A stretch of 64,000 bases of DNA from Lentinula raphanica (GCA_027919835.1 JANVFP010000019.1:1046692-1110691); one strand, 5' to 3'; shown: positions 22,001 to 33,400, counted from the stretch's first letter. Notes: generated from the letters alone by a model not told the origin. Made by a program: numbers and translations.

Positions 22001-24478
22001 CATGTGTACTTGGACGACATTATCATCTGGTCGAGCTCTATTGAGGAACACGATCGACACGTTCGCCAAATTTTGGAGGCCCTTCGCAAGAACAAGCTTT
22101 TCTGCAATGCTCGGAAATGCATCTTCTTCCAGACTGAGCTCGATTTTCTTGGTCACCATATCTCTGCTGATGGTATTTCTGCTCAGGTTCAGAAGTGCGA
22201 GGCCATCCTTGCCTATCCTACCCCCACGTCCGCGTCGGAAGTCCGGCGATTCCTTGGGATGGTTCGTTTTGTTGCGGGCTATCTTCACAACCTGGCCGAC
22301 TATACAGCTCTCCTCACCCCACTTACTCGCAAGGAGTACGACAAGCGTTTCCCCGAGTGGACGGCTGACCATGATGCTGCGTTCCAAAGCGTCAAGGAGC
22401 TGGTCGTCTCCCGCAGTGTCCTGACGACGATTGATCACGACAATCCCGGCAATAACAAACTTTTCCTCGTTACCGACGCCAGCGATTTCCGCTCTGGTGG
22501 GGTGCTCATGTGGGGTGAAACCCTTGACACTGCCCGTCCAGTGGCCTTCGACTCCGCTCAATTCAACAAATGCGAGCTCAATTACCCTGTCCACGAGAAG
22601 GAGTTACTGGCCATCGTTCGCTGCCTTCGCAAGTGGCGCGCGGATTGTTTAGGAATGAAGGTTCACGTTCTCACCGACCACCGTACCTTGGAAAACTTCA
22701 ACTCGCAGAAAGAACTCAGCCGTCGCCAGCTCCGTTGGCAGGAGGAGCTCAGTCAATTCGAACTCGAGATCGCCTACATCAAGGGTGATGACAACCCTGC
22801 TGCAGACGCTCTCAGCCGCATTCGTTGCGGTGCGCTTCTGTCTGACCCTGAAAATCAAGAACCTCCGGTCACTCTCGAGTCTGCCCTCGCTGTCGAGGAA
22901 GATCCCATTGACGTCGCTTCGTGGAAATCCAACCCCTTCCTCTGCGCATCGATCCTTAGTCTTTTGTCCGACGCCTCACTACTTCGACAAATCAAGGAGG
23001 GTTACGCAAACGATCCTTTCATCAATAAAGTCCTGCATGGAGGATCACTCGTTCCTGGCGTCGAACAGCGTGAAGGACTGTGGTACGTCCACGGTCGTCT
23101 ATACATCCCTCCATGTGGCAGCCTCCGAGAGGACTTGTTTCATCTTGCCCACGACACTTGCGGACACTTCGGTGCTGACAAGACTTACGCCCTGCTGGCG
23201 GACTCCTTTTACTGGCCATCAATGCGCATGCATCTCTACAAGAAATACATCCCGGCTTGTGAGCCATGTCAACGGAACAAGGACCGAACATTGTCGACCT
23301 CCAAGGGCCCCCTACACCCACTGCCTGTGCCCGACCATCGGGGCGACAGCGTGGCCATTGACTTTATCGGCCCCTTGCCAGAGGACGACGGGTTTAACTG
23401 TATCGTCACAATGACCGACCACCTCGGCGCGGACCTCAAGATCGTTCCTACTCGTTTGGACATCGGCGCTGAAGAATTTGCACAACTCTTTTTCGACCAC
23501 TGGTTCTGCGATAATGGGTTGCCACTGGAGATCGTGTCTGACAGAGATAAGCTTTTTGTCTCTAAATTTTGGAAAGCCTTTGCTAAACTTTCAGGCGTTC
23601 GTCTGGCAATGTCGTCCGCTTACCACCCGGAAACTGATGGTTCGAGTGAACGTTCTAACAAAACGGTCACGCAATGCCTTCGTTTCTATGTCAAACGTAA
23701 TCAAAAGGGATGGTCGCGAGCCCTTCCAAAGGTACGTTTCGATATCATGAACTCGCTGAATGCGTCGACAGGTCTTTCTATGTTTCAACTTCGCCTTGGT
23801 CGTTCTCCTCGTGTCTTCCCTCCTCTGCTTGGTTCTCCTCCCTCTACATCGGATGCCTCACCCTCGGAAAGAGACGCTGAAGCGTTACTCGCTCGTTTTG
23901 CATCCCTCGAACTCGCTGCGCGCGATGCGCTCACGCTGGCCAAGGTCGTTCAAGCGTATCAGGCCGACAAACACCATGGTCCCTGTGAGTTGTACGCCGT
24001 TGGAGACCGTGTATGGCTTACTACATGGCACCGGCGTAACGCGTACAAAAAGTCAGGCAAACTGAGGGCTGCAAAATTCTTCCCCCGTTTCGACGGACCC
24101 TACGAAATCACCTCTGCCCACCCTGAGTCCAGCTATTACACCCTCGACATGCCGGCCCATCCTAATGTTTTTCCTTCGTTCCACGTTGAACACCTCAAAC
24201 GCTATGTACCAAATGACTCTTCCTTGTTTCCTGGTCGTGAACTCCGCTGCCCCGCACCTTCAATCGTGGACGGGCAAGTCGAGTACGAAATTAAGCGTAT
24301 CTTGGACTCCAGACGGCGTGGACGAGGTTGGCAGTTTTTGATCCGCTGGGTTGGACAAGCACCTAGCGAAGACCGTTGGTTATCGTACTCCGTTATCAAG
24401 GATTGCGCGTGTCTCGACGCTTGGGTCAAATCGGGTGGCAACGGACCTCAAGAACTACTTGATTCCGTGGCCAAGTGA
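19013..24478 (+). CDS. Gag-Pol polyprotein of Ty3/gypsy chromovirus
   Basis: Single fused frame of 1821 aa, no frameshift between Gag and Pol. Gag capsid region lies at about residues 80-270, then a stretched zinc knuckle (CYRC-RTGWAG-H-RSTDPT-C, i.e. CX2CX6HX6C). The protease site reads IDDGC at 621-625 where retropepsins usually have DTG or DSG. Reverse transcriptase has MDMTDSFFQ and the catalytic YLDD at 999-1002. RNase H follows (VTDASD, near 1155). Integrase has the HHCC finger (CGHFG and CEPCQ) and a DDE core (AIDFIG, SDRDKLF, GSSERSNK). A C-terminal chromodomain (about 1756-1806, VEYEIKRILDSR to RWLSY) could direct insertion into marked chromatin. All Pol catalytic residues I can see are present except the unusual protease dyad residue. 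Confidence 0.95.
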   Translation: MCSSNHSHDTQTLAPRTRSNVPAGSNTATPSSLDTPSSSSASPISEKLDPLDTPRSPSPDPPTHPASPAQSDSDDDYIMTTRVSANGHLDYGNGKNLSPRVLNKAMWDIFDHGDLKDAIAKYVKLNKLTDLAEIKDVWAEAWHGYPHAYRWFKNTQKLVPMPLDQFTNTVRDYFLGALWPSKVAEMQSKVHMKPTGAGAFADFVGEVQTLNFELKETNYFFDDKQLLALLSDGLIKSFRDDLIYERLDISPTTVLEEWITGVTDFESRSRWRHPAKFPNPPSSSSQSSHSSASSSSHRSYPSSNQPGYNIANEIAELAHRSKSNPKGSHRAGRLSDSDKRLLDLIEACYRCRTGWAGHRSTDPTCPGISLEVPYRPPTSNMMKKAIEIHRAKGCAITYNALLKACPEAPAVSAVNARPILDDISFLDNIPSVPASASVYSNTPAAAVNPYGSFPVSSVVPDTALYSDPFPADTALPSSSVAPASSALPRNSKAVASLVPRKGRWSDFVEQELLISEGEEENIHVAHSADSVRRRSLSESMSTAPFKRRRSEETSPPDPSLAQSISETSPVAAVSSDLALNVPGASIDQVSSEMPFFEPHLLWRAELQGHDASQTCTKFLLIDDGCPFVLIDTNVVHSLGLRSFKLPSPRSMTLAMSDGNPQVFTASLYCKVSLRDPSDLWHSKTVRALILPSLCHPMILGLPFLSHNSLTIDYAKRAVLADNSSFDLLHPTPPVVLPPVPSPAEIKERQDHALEDTLLWKKFLFKELHDFVRKHPERFTSEPVAPFNVVAAVKSRIEQLEFKVKQEKLSQAIKDDFADVFGDIPHLDELPTDITCKVNLKHANTVLATRGYASPRKFKEAWSVLIQKYLDAGRIRPSSSSSCSPAFLIPKADPNALPRWVNDFRKLNANTVPDRHPLPRIDTILADCAKGKIFGKMDMTDSFFQTRMGPESIPLVAVQTPLGLYEWTVMPQGLRNALAIQQRRVTQALRPFIGRFCHVYLDDIIIWSSSIEEHDRHVRQILEALRKNKLFCNARKCIFFQTELDFLGHHISADGISAQVQKCEAILAYPTPTSASEVRRFLGMVRFVAGYLHNLADYTALLTPLTRKEYDKRFPEWTADHDAAFQSVKELVVSRSVLTTIDHDNPGNNKLFLVTDASDFRSGGVLMWGETLDTARPVAFDSAQFNKCELNYPVHEKELLAIVRCLRKWRADCLGMKVHVLTDHRTLENFNSQKELSRRQLRWQEELSQFELEIAYIKGDDNPAADALSRIRCGALLSDPENQEPPVTLESALAVEEDPIDVASWKSNPFLCASILSLLSDASLLRQIKEGYANDPFINKVLHGGSLVPGVEQREGLWYVHGRLYIPPCGSLREDLFHLAHDTCGHFGADKTYALLADSFYWPSMRMHLYKKYIPACEPCQRNKDRTLSTSKGPLHPLPVPDHRGDSVAIDFIGPLPEDDGFNCIVTMTDHLGADLKIVPTRLDIGAEEFAQLFFDHWFCDNGLPLEIVSDRDKLFVSKFWKAFAKLSGVRLAMSSAYHPETDGSSERSNKTVTQCLRFYVKRNQKGWSRALPKVRFDIMNSLNASTGLSMFQLRLGRSPRVFPPLLGSPPSTSDASPSERDAEALLARFASLELAARDALTLAKVVQAYQADKHHGPCELYAVGDRVWLTTWHRRNAYKKSGKLRAAKFFPRFDGPYEITSAHPESSYYTLDMPAHPNVFPSFHVEHLKRYVPNDSSLFPGRELRCPAPSIVDGQVEYEIKRILDSRRRGRGWQFLIRWVGQAPSEDRWLSYSVIKDCACLDAWVKSGGNGPQELLDSVAK

Positions 24479-24585
24479 TTATCTTACTAACTCTTACTAA
24501 CTATCACAGATTCTTCAAGCAAAAATTTTTCAGATTGGTTGCCTGCTGTCGTTTCCTTCCGCCCGGAGCTGCGCGTGTTTTTAGT

Positions 24586-24595
24586 TGGGTGGGAG
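24586..24595 (+). other. polypurine tract
   Basis: GGGTGGGAG immediately upstream of the 3' LTR, the expected plus-strand primer site for LTR retrotransposon replication. Confidence 0.6.
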
Positions 24596-24819
24596 TGCAA
24601 ACGCGTCCTTACACGTTTACCAATGCTAGACACTACACGACCACGTGATACAATACTATATAAGTCTGCTATCGTAGTACGAACATCCTATTCCTTCCTT
24701 TACCTCTTACTTCCATCTTCCCTGATACCTCCGCTCCTGTATACGTTCTCAATACCATATTGTGGTCTACTCAACTACTGCGTCTTCGTGAGTGTTCACA
24801 CCTTACGGTGTGTTTCCAC
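24596..24819 (+). repeat. 3' LTR (224 bp)
   Basis: Base-for-base match to 18297-18520. Followed directly by F-box relic sequence. Confidence 0.93.
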
Positions 24820-25263
24820 AGCTTTGCGATACGGGATGTACACCAGATCATTGCAAACTCAGTTGCAATGGGTCCAGGTGATGGCCCATCATAGCTCTCA
24901 ACTATGCTGGGATCTTGCCAGGCTTCGAGGGTAGAATCGGAGATGACCAGCGTCCTAAATACATCAATGACTTGGCAAAAGCAGCTCCGAGATGATACAC
25001 ACCTGATACATGCAGAGAAGGCTATATTGACACATACATTCTGGAGTTCCAACTTCCTTGAGCTGTCCAATTCGTACCTCGACATGGGCGAAAAGAAATT
25101 GAAGGCAAATTCGTCGAAGTTGATGACTTGCGACTGAGAATGGCAAGATTGCGGCGGTACAGTATTGAAGAGACGGTTTCAGGAACTCAGTACTCACGCT
25201 CAATGAGATTGGGGTTGTGCGCGAGAAATTGAACGATAGCGTGTAGGATTTCTTCAGGTAACA
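24820..25263 (-). pseudogene. F-box copy E, 5' part
   Basis: Continuation of the copy whose 3' end is at 17570-17697. Reading the minus strand from 25263, the F-box-like exon starts normally (MLPEEILHAIVQFL) but has a frameshift and stop near 25195. Exon 2 is missing: sequence of the first intron/exon 2 edge joins directly to exon 3 (DPSIVES region) near 24932. Part of exon 3 between this piece and the left fragment is also absent. Clearly a dead copy. Confidence 0.75.
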
Positions 25264-25588
25264 TGATGGTGTTCGCCATGTCAGTTCACGCCGAGTTGCC
25301 GACCTTGGCGATTCTGTCTTTTGCCGAAGGCCTTCAGGCTTGAGTCCGTGGACATCTCGGTGTGAATCGACTTCGAGGTTTGGTTATTCCGGTTGTCTGA
25401 ACATACACCGGTGACTTATGAACCTCTAAACGGCTCGTACGTCCTTTCTCCTGAATGCGAAGGTACAAACGAGCATCGTGCTGATAACGCCTCGATATAT
25501 TGTCAAGTCTTTGGAAAAGTAACTCCGTATTCGTCGTAGTATCGATACGCCTAGCACAAGGCAATGTCAAAGCGCCTCAATACTAGAA
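25264..25588. other. spacer between F-box copies E and F
   Basis: About 325 bp with no supported gene. Confidence 0.35.
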
Positions 25589-27136
25589 TCAGACAAAGAA
25601 AGTTTGAAATTTATACTTCAATGCTGTCAAGCTTGACTGTGTACGCCAGTCTGGACGCATGTGGGGCAGGGCGATATCGAGTCGAATGGGGCTATTTGAC
25701 TGCATATCATGCACGAAGATCCACCCCTGGATTGACCAACCCTCATCTCTTTCACCTGGTCCATCAGGGCGTAGCTCCAGAATATAGAAGGCTTGGATGG
25801 AAGGCATGAGCTTCGCAAGGCGGGATGCGCACCAAATCATCGTGAACTCGGTAGCAACTGGACCAGCCAGTCTTCCATCATACACCTCAACTATGCTGGG
25901 ATTTTGCCACGGTTCGTCGCTGCCAAAGTCTATGTTTGGAGAGGTTTCCAATAAACTGACGATACTCAGTGAAGAGAAGCGGCGAAGAGAGGTCGTGAGC
26001 TCATCCTGGTAAGATCTTTAGTGCAAGGCAGTGAAAAAGAAATGACAGTCACATACCATTGTACACACTGCATATCTAATGGTTAGCACCGAGATTTGGG
26101 GGAACAAGGAGCTTGCCAAGTACAAGATCTGCTCCAGTGAATCCACAATGCTCAAGTATAAGCCAGTAACGCGCCAGTGTAGTGCTTCTGGACTAGATTT
26201 CGAAGTGTCTCGAGTGACGGCAAAACCTTGCACATGGATCGCGGAATTCAAACCCTCTCGTGCGACTGCTTTGATGAACGGATCAATAAACAGTACAGCA
26301 GCTCCTTTCCGAAAATATTTGCGGTGGAAATTGGTGAAACTGACTTTTTGTAGCTGTGGATGAGCACCGACGAACATAGGAAACCAAGAGAAACAGCGTG
26401 TAATGCGTCCATACTGAGCTCGAGCTCAAGGAAGTCAGGAAATCTACCATTGACGAGGAGGTCGTTCAAGAGAGGATCCCGGTCAACAACAATGACAACC
26501 TTTTCGACTTGAAGACCACAATCAAGAAGTTCTTGAATGCGATCGATACGTTCTTGCCTGCTATCGAGCTGCCAAGCATGCCCAATGCTGACACTTTGGA
26601 GAGTAAATTTTTCTAGGTCTGAGTGACCCAATCCATGAGGCAAGAGGTCAAACCAGCCGATAACCATAGTCGCGAAAGGGTGGCGCTGTATTGCATGAAT
26701 CAATGCTGTGTCAATCTGGAAGTACAGAGTGAAGAGACACGATAGATTGCATAAACAGGATAAAAGCTGAGGCAGGAGATCGCGGTCGACTTCGAGGGCG
26801 GACGGATGGACAAGTTCCAGAGTCCTGGATGAATTAATGACTCGCCAAAGACTCCATGAGAAGAAATACAGCATACCTGATACACGCAGAGAAGGTTCTG
26901 TTTTCCAAGCATTGCCTCTGAAGTCCCTTGAGAGATCCAACTCGTCCAACCTCGACATGGGCGAAAAGGAATTGAAGGCAGATTCGTCGGAATTGACGAC
27001 TCGCTACCGACAGAGGCAGAATTGCAGCGGCACGGTATTTACGAGACGGATTGAGAAGTTCGCGTTCAATGATATTGTAGTTGTATGCGACGTGCTGAAC
27101 GATAGCATGAAGAACTTCTTCAGGTAATACTGACAT
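25589..27136 (-). pseudogene. F-box-like copy F, frameshifted
   Basis: Exon sites match the intact paralogs (26877-27136, 26057-26824, 25589-26005), but the summed length is 1445 nt, one short of a multiple of three. The break is near 26394: upstream the frame gives LELELSMDALHAVSL, and the paralog-like continuation SWFPMFVGAHPQLQ is in another frame. The F-box-like start is MSVLPEEVLHAIVQHV. The C-terminal module (DPSIVEVYDG, GPVATEFTMIWC) is still open, so the lesion is recent or a sequencing error. It is followed upstream by a CENP-C-like cupin copy, as copy H is. Confidence 0.7.
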
Positions 27137-27390
27137 GATGGTGTTAGATTGAGATAGGACTCAGGAGCCACTGCCGAAAATTGAATCACAGTAGGCCGAT
27201 TCGTGCCGCTCAAAAGTGGCCGGAAGTTAGGGGAGTTGGAAAAGCAAAGATCTCATGCTTATACAGTATCCTCAATTCTCTACGACTAGATGCAACGCAA
27301 TACCTACTAAGCCGAGCTATGTACAAGTAAAAAGCTTCTTTGTACAAGATACTGTGAAAGATATAGCACAAGATAAACACATCCCAATCC

Positions 27391-28546
27391 CTAATAACCT
27401 GGACGTTCACCCTTGGTAGCAAACTTCTCGAAGGGCCCAAACTCCTGAACAAGAAACCCAGCACGAAGAAGGCGATGTAAGCCTTGGGTCCTTGGACATA
27501 TCTTCCGACTTTCATCGCTGACCTCAAGTACCAAGCCAAAGCGACCTTTCGGTACTTGACGAACCGCTTCAACAAGCGTTCTATCACCCACCCTAAAAGC
27601 ACAAATAGCTTTGACTTGGGGAGTGCCGGGAACAGCTTTGGTGGCGGTTGCCCGCGTACCAGTCGAAGAGGATCGTCTTGTTCGCCGGCAGTGACCTCTC
27701 GGGCTTGTACAAACATGAGTTTCGCAGTTCGTTCACAGATGTTCTCAATGAAGTAGATGTTTCCTGTCATCATAGTTCAATCGTTCTAGTCAGATACGAG
27801 GAGCACCCTGTCAATTGCATCGCATATGTCGTACCTCTGGGAACCATGAAGGAACTGCCTTGGGCTATGATATAAGCTGTGTCGTGTATCTTGACATTCA
27901 CAGCACCTTCGACGACATGAAAGATCTACGCACCCGTCTTTCGTGAGCGCGCGGGCCAGGGAGAATCATGCCGGAGAAGAGCTCACATATGTGTTATCCT
28001 TCACGGTCTTCGAGCTCTTTCTACCTCCTGGTTTTATGTGAATGTAACCAGACGCCATGAATGAACCATCAGCGAACACTTTGCAGAAAGACCAGTTTCC
28101 TTCGTACGCCACACCCAGCGATTGTGTTATGTGTTTCTCGGTATGAGTCAGACCTATAATACACATGAGCTCCTAGAAATATGGTGTAACTTATAAGCTG
28201 TAGAAGGCACTCACGCCGTGAAACTGGAAGCTCTGTCCGGAAATCGAGTACATTTCCATTCGTCGGTGTATCATCATCCCATCCTCGCTCTGGAAATGAA
28301 GTAGATGAGACAGAGACCTTTGATATTCGCTTCAGCGTCTTGGGCGGCGGTGCAGGTGAAGGTTTGCCATTCGAAGTAGATAGTCCTAGTGACCGGTCAC
28401 CTATGGGGTCGCCCAAAGATGAACTAGAATGTACATTGCGAGAAGTGGATAGTATTGGAGGAATCATTGGGATGTATTTCAGCTGCAGACATAGACATAT
28501 CCGCTGTCACGGTGGTAAATGAACTAGTTGAAGAAGAAGTGGAGGC
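27391..28546 (-). pseudogene. CENP-C/Mif2-type cupin gene, 5'-truncated copy 1
   Basis: Nearly identical to copy 2 at 39082-40400 in its cupin exons: KVFADGSFMASGYIHI, KDNTY, then after an intron the VVEGAVNVKIHD beta-strand region, then NIYFIENICERTAKLMF. This is the Mif2/CENP-C C-terminal cupin fold, which dimerises the centromere protein. Similarity to copy 2 stops abruptly at about 28546, inside the Ser/Thr-rich first exon, so the original start codon and about 70 codons are lost. An internal ATG at about 28467 is open, so a short product is conceivable. The tail after the cupin is uncertain, as in copy 2. Confidence 0.7.
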
Positions 28547-28675
28547 ACTGTTCCGACAAGATGGAGAGATGATGTGAGGTAAGTTCAAAGTAACGAGTAA
28601 GAGAGCTGTAGTCCTACCTGCTTATAATTTCTATCTAGAACCGGCTCTTTTTGATCGGAACAATGCAATGTCCAA

Positions 28676-30230
28676 TTAAACAAAGAAGGTAGTTTGGAAA
28701 TACCTCAATGGCGTTGAGTTTGAACGCCAGCCTGGGTACCAGCCTGGACGCCTAGTTGGTGGAGAACAGTGAAGCTGGATGGGATGGTTCAACTGCAGAT
28801 CATGCACTAAGATCCACCCCTGAATGCCCCAATCCCCACCTGTTTCACCCACCCTGTTATAGCATTTTTCTTCAATGTAGAAGGCTTGAATAGACGGTAT
28901 CAGCTTTGCAATCCGGGATGTACACCAGACCATTGCAAACTCGGTTGCAACAGGACCAAGCAATGACCCTTCATACACCTCGACTATGCTAGGATCACGC
29001 CATGGTTCATTGTTACCAAAGTCCACGCGTTGAAAGGTGCACAATAAGCTGACAATACTAAGCGAAGAGAAACGTCGAAGAGAGGTTGTAAGCTCATCCT
29101 GAGATATCGTCAGAGCATAGCAGTGAAAAAAGATCTCCTTCACGTACCACTGTGCAAGGTGCGTTATCAATGGTTAGCACTGAAAGCTTGGGAAACATTG
29201 AGCTTGCCAAGTGCAATACTTGTTCTAATGAAGCCAGGATATGCAAGAACAAGCCGGTAACACACCAGCGGTGTAACGCTTCTGTACTTGATTTTGAAAT
29301 ATCTCAAGTGATAGCGAAACCTTTCACATAACTCGCAGAAGTCAAACCCTCTTGTGCAATCCCTTTAATAAACGGATCGATGAACATGAAGGCCGTGTTG
29401 TTTTCGAAATATGTGTAGTGAAAATCGGTGAAACTGATTTTTCGCAGGTGTGGATGAGCAAGAATAAATGCAGATAACCACGCCAGATCAGTAGAGTCTA
29501 CCCGCATTTTGAGCTCGAGTTCGACAAGGCCATGGAATCTATTATTGCCGAAAGGTTCTTTCAAGAAACCAGCACTGTGAACGACGAGTTGTTCGAGTTG
29601 AATGCCACTTTCACGCAGCCGAGCAATGCGTGGTTGGTACTTTGACTCGTCACCACCGCTAATGCGCAAAGTCTTGAGAATAACCTTCCCTAGGTCGGAG
29701 TGAACCATTTCACCAGGTAATCTCGAGAAAGAGGTGATGACCATACTAGTCGCGGAAGGGTGGCGTTGTAATGCATGAAGTAATTCTGTGTCAATCTTGA
29801 CAGTGATCGTAAGGAGGCATGATAGATTGCTCAAGCAAGGTAAGAGTTGTGGGAGGAGTTGTGGTAGGAGTTTGTGGTCGGCTGCGAGGGCGGACTTAGC
29901 AATGTCCAGTGTCCTAAACCCATCAGAGATGTGTCAAATTCTATGAAGAGAAGCACACCTGATACAAGTTGAGAAGGTTGCACTTTCAAGGCAATGGCTC
30001 CATAGCTGTTTGAGCTCTCCAGCTCGTCTAACCTCGACATAAGCGAAAAGAAATACAAGGCAAATTCGTCGGAATTGACGACTTGCGACCGAAAAAGGCA
30101 AGATTGCAGCGGTACAGTATTTCCGAGGCGGATTGAAGAGTTCACGCTCGATAATGTTGGGGTTGTGCGCGAGATATTGAACGATAGCATGAAGGATTTC
30201 TTCAGGTAACATCTGGCCCCTGGGTAACAT
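28676..30230 (-). pseudogene. F-box-like copy G, premature stop
   Basis: Exons 29959-30230, 29148-29913 and 28676-29098 keep a total divisible by three (1461 nt), but codon 29304-29306 is TGA where the paralogs have CGA (GFAITR), consistent with one C-to-T change. Downstream frame and splice sites are otherwise undamaged. A full product would need readthrough; as it stands the C-terminal module is lost. The start MLPRGQMLPEEIL contains a small local duplication around the ATG. The 3' flank shares about 70 bp with the 3' flank of copy H. Confidence 0.72.
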
Positions 30231-30484
30231 GATGGTTGGGCCTTGGCCGATGGGTTTTCAATGAATTACTGTATGTAACATCGGCGATTGCCATTTTGTC
30301 TGTTCGGCAGACACCGCCGACGCCTGCTACGTATTCTGAGTTCTCTAATTGTCAAGTTCACCGCGGACTCTCTGCGTATCATGAACGTGCCCTTGGAAAG
30401 CGTCCTCAGACCTCAACGTCACGCGTCAACCTTCACTTCATCATTGTCTTGTTGGTATTACTAATGCACGGCGCAAGGTGGAAT

Positions 30485-33400
30485 GGTAACATACATACGG
30501 AGTCTGAACGCAACCATGACTTTTCCAAGAGGTGGCAAATATTTGCTATCCTCGATATGCCGTCCTATCAAGTGCCAGTTTATGATCAATCTCTTCTTCA
30601 TCATACGCTGACGGAAATATCGGTGTATGCAAGAACCCTGGAGAGAGCTCTATTCGATGCTGGTGAGAAATGACAGCCCTGCAATATTTTCCAAGTCGAG
30701 TTCATCATCTCATTCAAGTCCCTCTTCGAATACGGACGCTAGCTCGACTTCACTACATCCAACCGATCCAACGCCAGTTTATTCAGTATATGGTGGTCAC
30801 GGAATCACCGAAGACGATATGACCAACACAGACTCGGACCCAGTTGCAGTCGAGGTCAATCTGGTGGATAGCATCAAAAACCTGGAGTTGAAACAAAGCG
30901 ACGACAAGTTCTTTGGTAAATTGAGCCAACTAGCCTTGATGCAAACGGTGACGAAGGTCAAGGAGGAATATAACGGCGACACTAGTCGGCCTGTTGATCC
31001 TACGAACATCTACGTGGGCAATTACCTAGACTCTATGTTACCGTCAATCGTCTTTTTGGAACGTATATCCCGTATGTGCTTCCTCCCCAGTGTTATTCAT
31101 TCAAATCTCACTACCTTCGTATAGTGGCAACGCCCTATACTTCCTGCACAATCCTCGTTGATATTTCCGCCCCTGATCTGCTCTCGTCACTCGTAGATCT
31201 GTACTTTGCACACAGGAACACTTTTATGCCTCTTCTCCATCGTCCGACATTTCTGCGGGATCTTGCTTCACGACTACATGAACGTGAACGTGCTTTCAGC
31301 GAGTTGATGTTGTCCGTTTGTGCATTGGGAGTGAGATTCTCATCCGCCGAGAGGGTGTTCGCTGACGGTGCTCCTGCGAACTCTGAAGAGCAGTATCACA
31401 GTGCTGGTACGTTTTCGAAGCTGTCTTGTTCTGTAAAGTCCCCCTCATGACTCTCTGTCCAGGATGGAAATACACCAATCAGATTGGTTCGCTGCAGGGG
31501 GCTTCAGATTACGTGTTATATAAAGTTCATACGATCTGCGTAAGCTTTACTGAAATCATTCATCGTTCATTACACTCATAGTTCCACTATCAGAACGTGA
31601 TCGTCTTCCTTTCGTCAACTTTGTCACCGGCTCCAATCTGATCTTTGCTGAGTATCGGGGTACGACACGCACAAGTTGTTGGTGCTCATCGACGTGCATT
31701 TCTTGGTCCAAAACCTAGCATCAAGCAAGAACTCTGGAAGAGGGTGTTTTGGTTATTAGTCAACCTCGATTCCTTCACGAGTGCATTCTTGGGTCGACCA
31801 AAAGCTATTGACCCCGCGGAGTGTGTATACAGTCTGTTCTGCATTTCTGCGCTGTGACTAACTAACGTACTTCCTCAACCGACCCAGATATGACCTTGAT
31901 CTACCTCTCGAATGTGATGATGAATTCTGGGAGCATCCTGATCCGGAGCAATCCTTCAAGCAGCCCTCGGGACGGCCGTCCAAGATGGAGTATTGGAGAG
32001 TTCTTCTGAAGTTGATAGACATCCTCGCGTTCGCACAGAAGAATATTGTAAGAGCCCACACTTCTTCCGGGTTTGATTCTTTCCATTGACACTCTTGTTT
32101 GCAGTACGCACTTAAGAAGCCCCATGAAATTTGGGGCTCCTCCAGCCTCCATGTACTGTCCTGGGATGGGAAGGTGGTTGTGGAATTGGATGCTGCATCG
32201 GACCAATGGGTGGACAATATTCCTGATCATCGTATGTCGAAGGGACACTAGACATGCAAAGCATTATCCTGAAACACACCTTTGAAGTACGTTGGGATCC
32301 TCATAGAGAAGACCTTGTTTTCTTTGAACAGTCATGTTCTCTCTATTGCCCATACTACTTTGTTCAGATCCACGTTCATAGGTGAACACCCAAAACTTCC
32401 TTCCTCACATTTGCGGGTTACTTACATCTTCTTGAGGCCTTATATTCACTCAGAACTTACACGAACTGACAGATCACGACATTATTCAGCCATGTCCTAT
32501 TCCTCGCTAGGCGTTTGTGCGAACGTCGCTCGCTCTTGCTTGCACGTCCTGGATTTGCACTCTAGAAGAACATACTTATATTCACCCCAACCTTCACCTG
32601 GATCTTCATCCTCAATGCCCACCATGGACACGTCTCGCTTGGTTCCAAGTCAAATGGTGGACTCCCCAGTGGTCCTCTTTAATTCCATCATCATGATTCT
32701 CTTGAACCTCTGGAGTGGAGGTCTTGCAACGGATCGCAAAGGGAGATGGAAGATGTCCATTCGAGTTTGCGTATCCTTGGAGGAAGTACCAAAGTGCTGG
32801 AAGGCTGTAGTGAGCTACCTTTTAGCTTCTCATGTCGACAGTCCATCTAACATCACCCTCAGTGATATCATACATGAGCTGATAACTACGATGGGTCCAA
32901 CACAGGTTCCGGTGCTCATTGTCGTAAACGCAACTGTGAACCGTGATGAAGAGCAGAATACAAACCGGGATCGAATTTATAACCCATCTACTAGGCCCTA
33001 CACTATGAATGAAACCGCTGGTAATCAAATCAACAACACTTAATTCTCGCTCGATTTCAAGGATATCTTGGTACCGGGTTATCCGTCATCTCATCCTTCT
33101 TGCGTACCATCCAGAACTCCCAAGATCAGTATTCGAGACCGGAGAGCAGTAGCATATCCTCCTCCTAACCTACGACACACCCCGCCCCATCTTCGTACTC
33201 ATCGCAGTCAAATCCCTCTCCATATTCAGAAGTCTCTGCTTACGACGTCACATACTCAACCCCTGTCAAGTCTTGGCGAAAACCCTACCACCATGCTCGA
33301 TTTGTCATACGGAGGACTTGGGAGGGCTTCTAGGCAGCGAGCGTCTGGATTCGAGATGTGAATCCTTCTGTAATCACTGTACTCCAATGTCTGAAAAATT

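Larger units (their letters stand above)
18297..24819 (+). mobile_element. Ty3/gypsy LTR retrotransposon (chromovirus)
   Basis: A complete 6.5-kb element: two 224-bp LTRs that I find identical base for base, one intact 1821-codon Gag-Pol frame, and a purine-rich tract GGGTGGGAG directly before the 3' LTR. Pol order is protease, reverse transcriptase, RNase H, integrase, chromodomain, which defines chromoviruses. Identical LTRs and an unbroken frame mean a recent insertion, possibly still active. No obvious tRNA-type primer-binding site follows the 5' LTR (a T-run is there), and I see no clean target-site duplication. It interrupts F-box pseudogene E. Confidence 0.95.

Noticed and set aside
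19229..24441. Long antisense and alternate-frame ORFs over the retrotransposon
   Set aside because: They overlap the 1821-codon Gag-Pol frame with clear domains; they are shadows.
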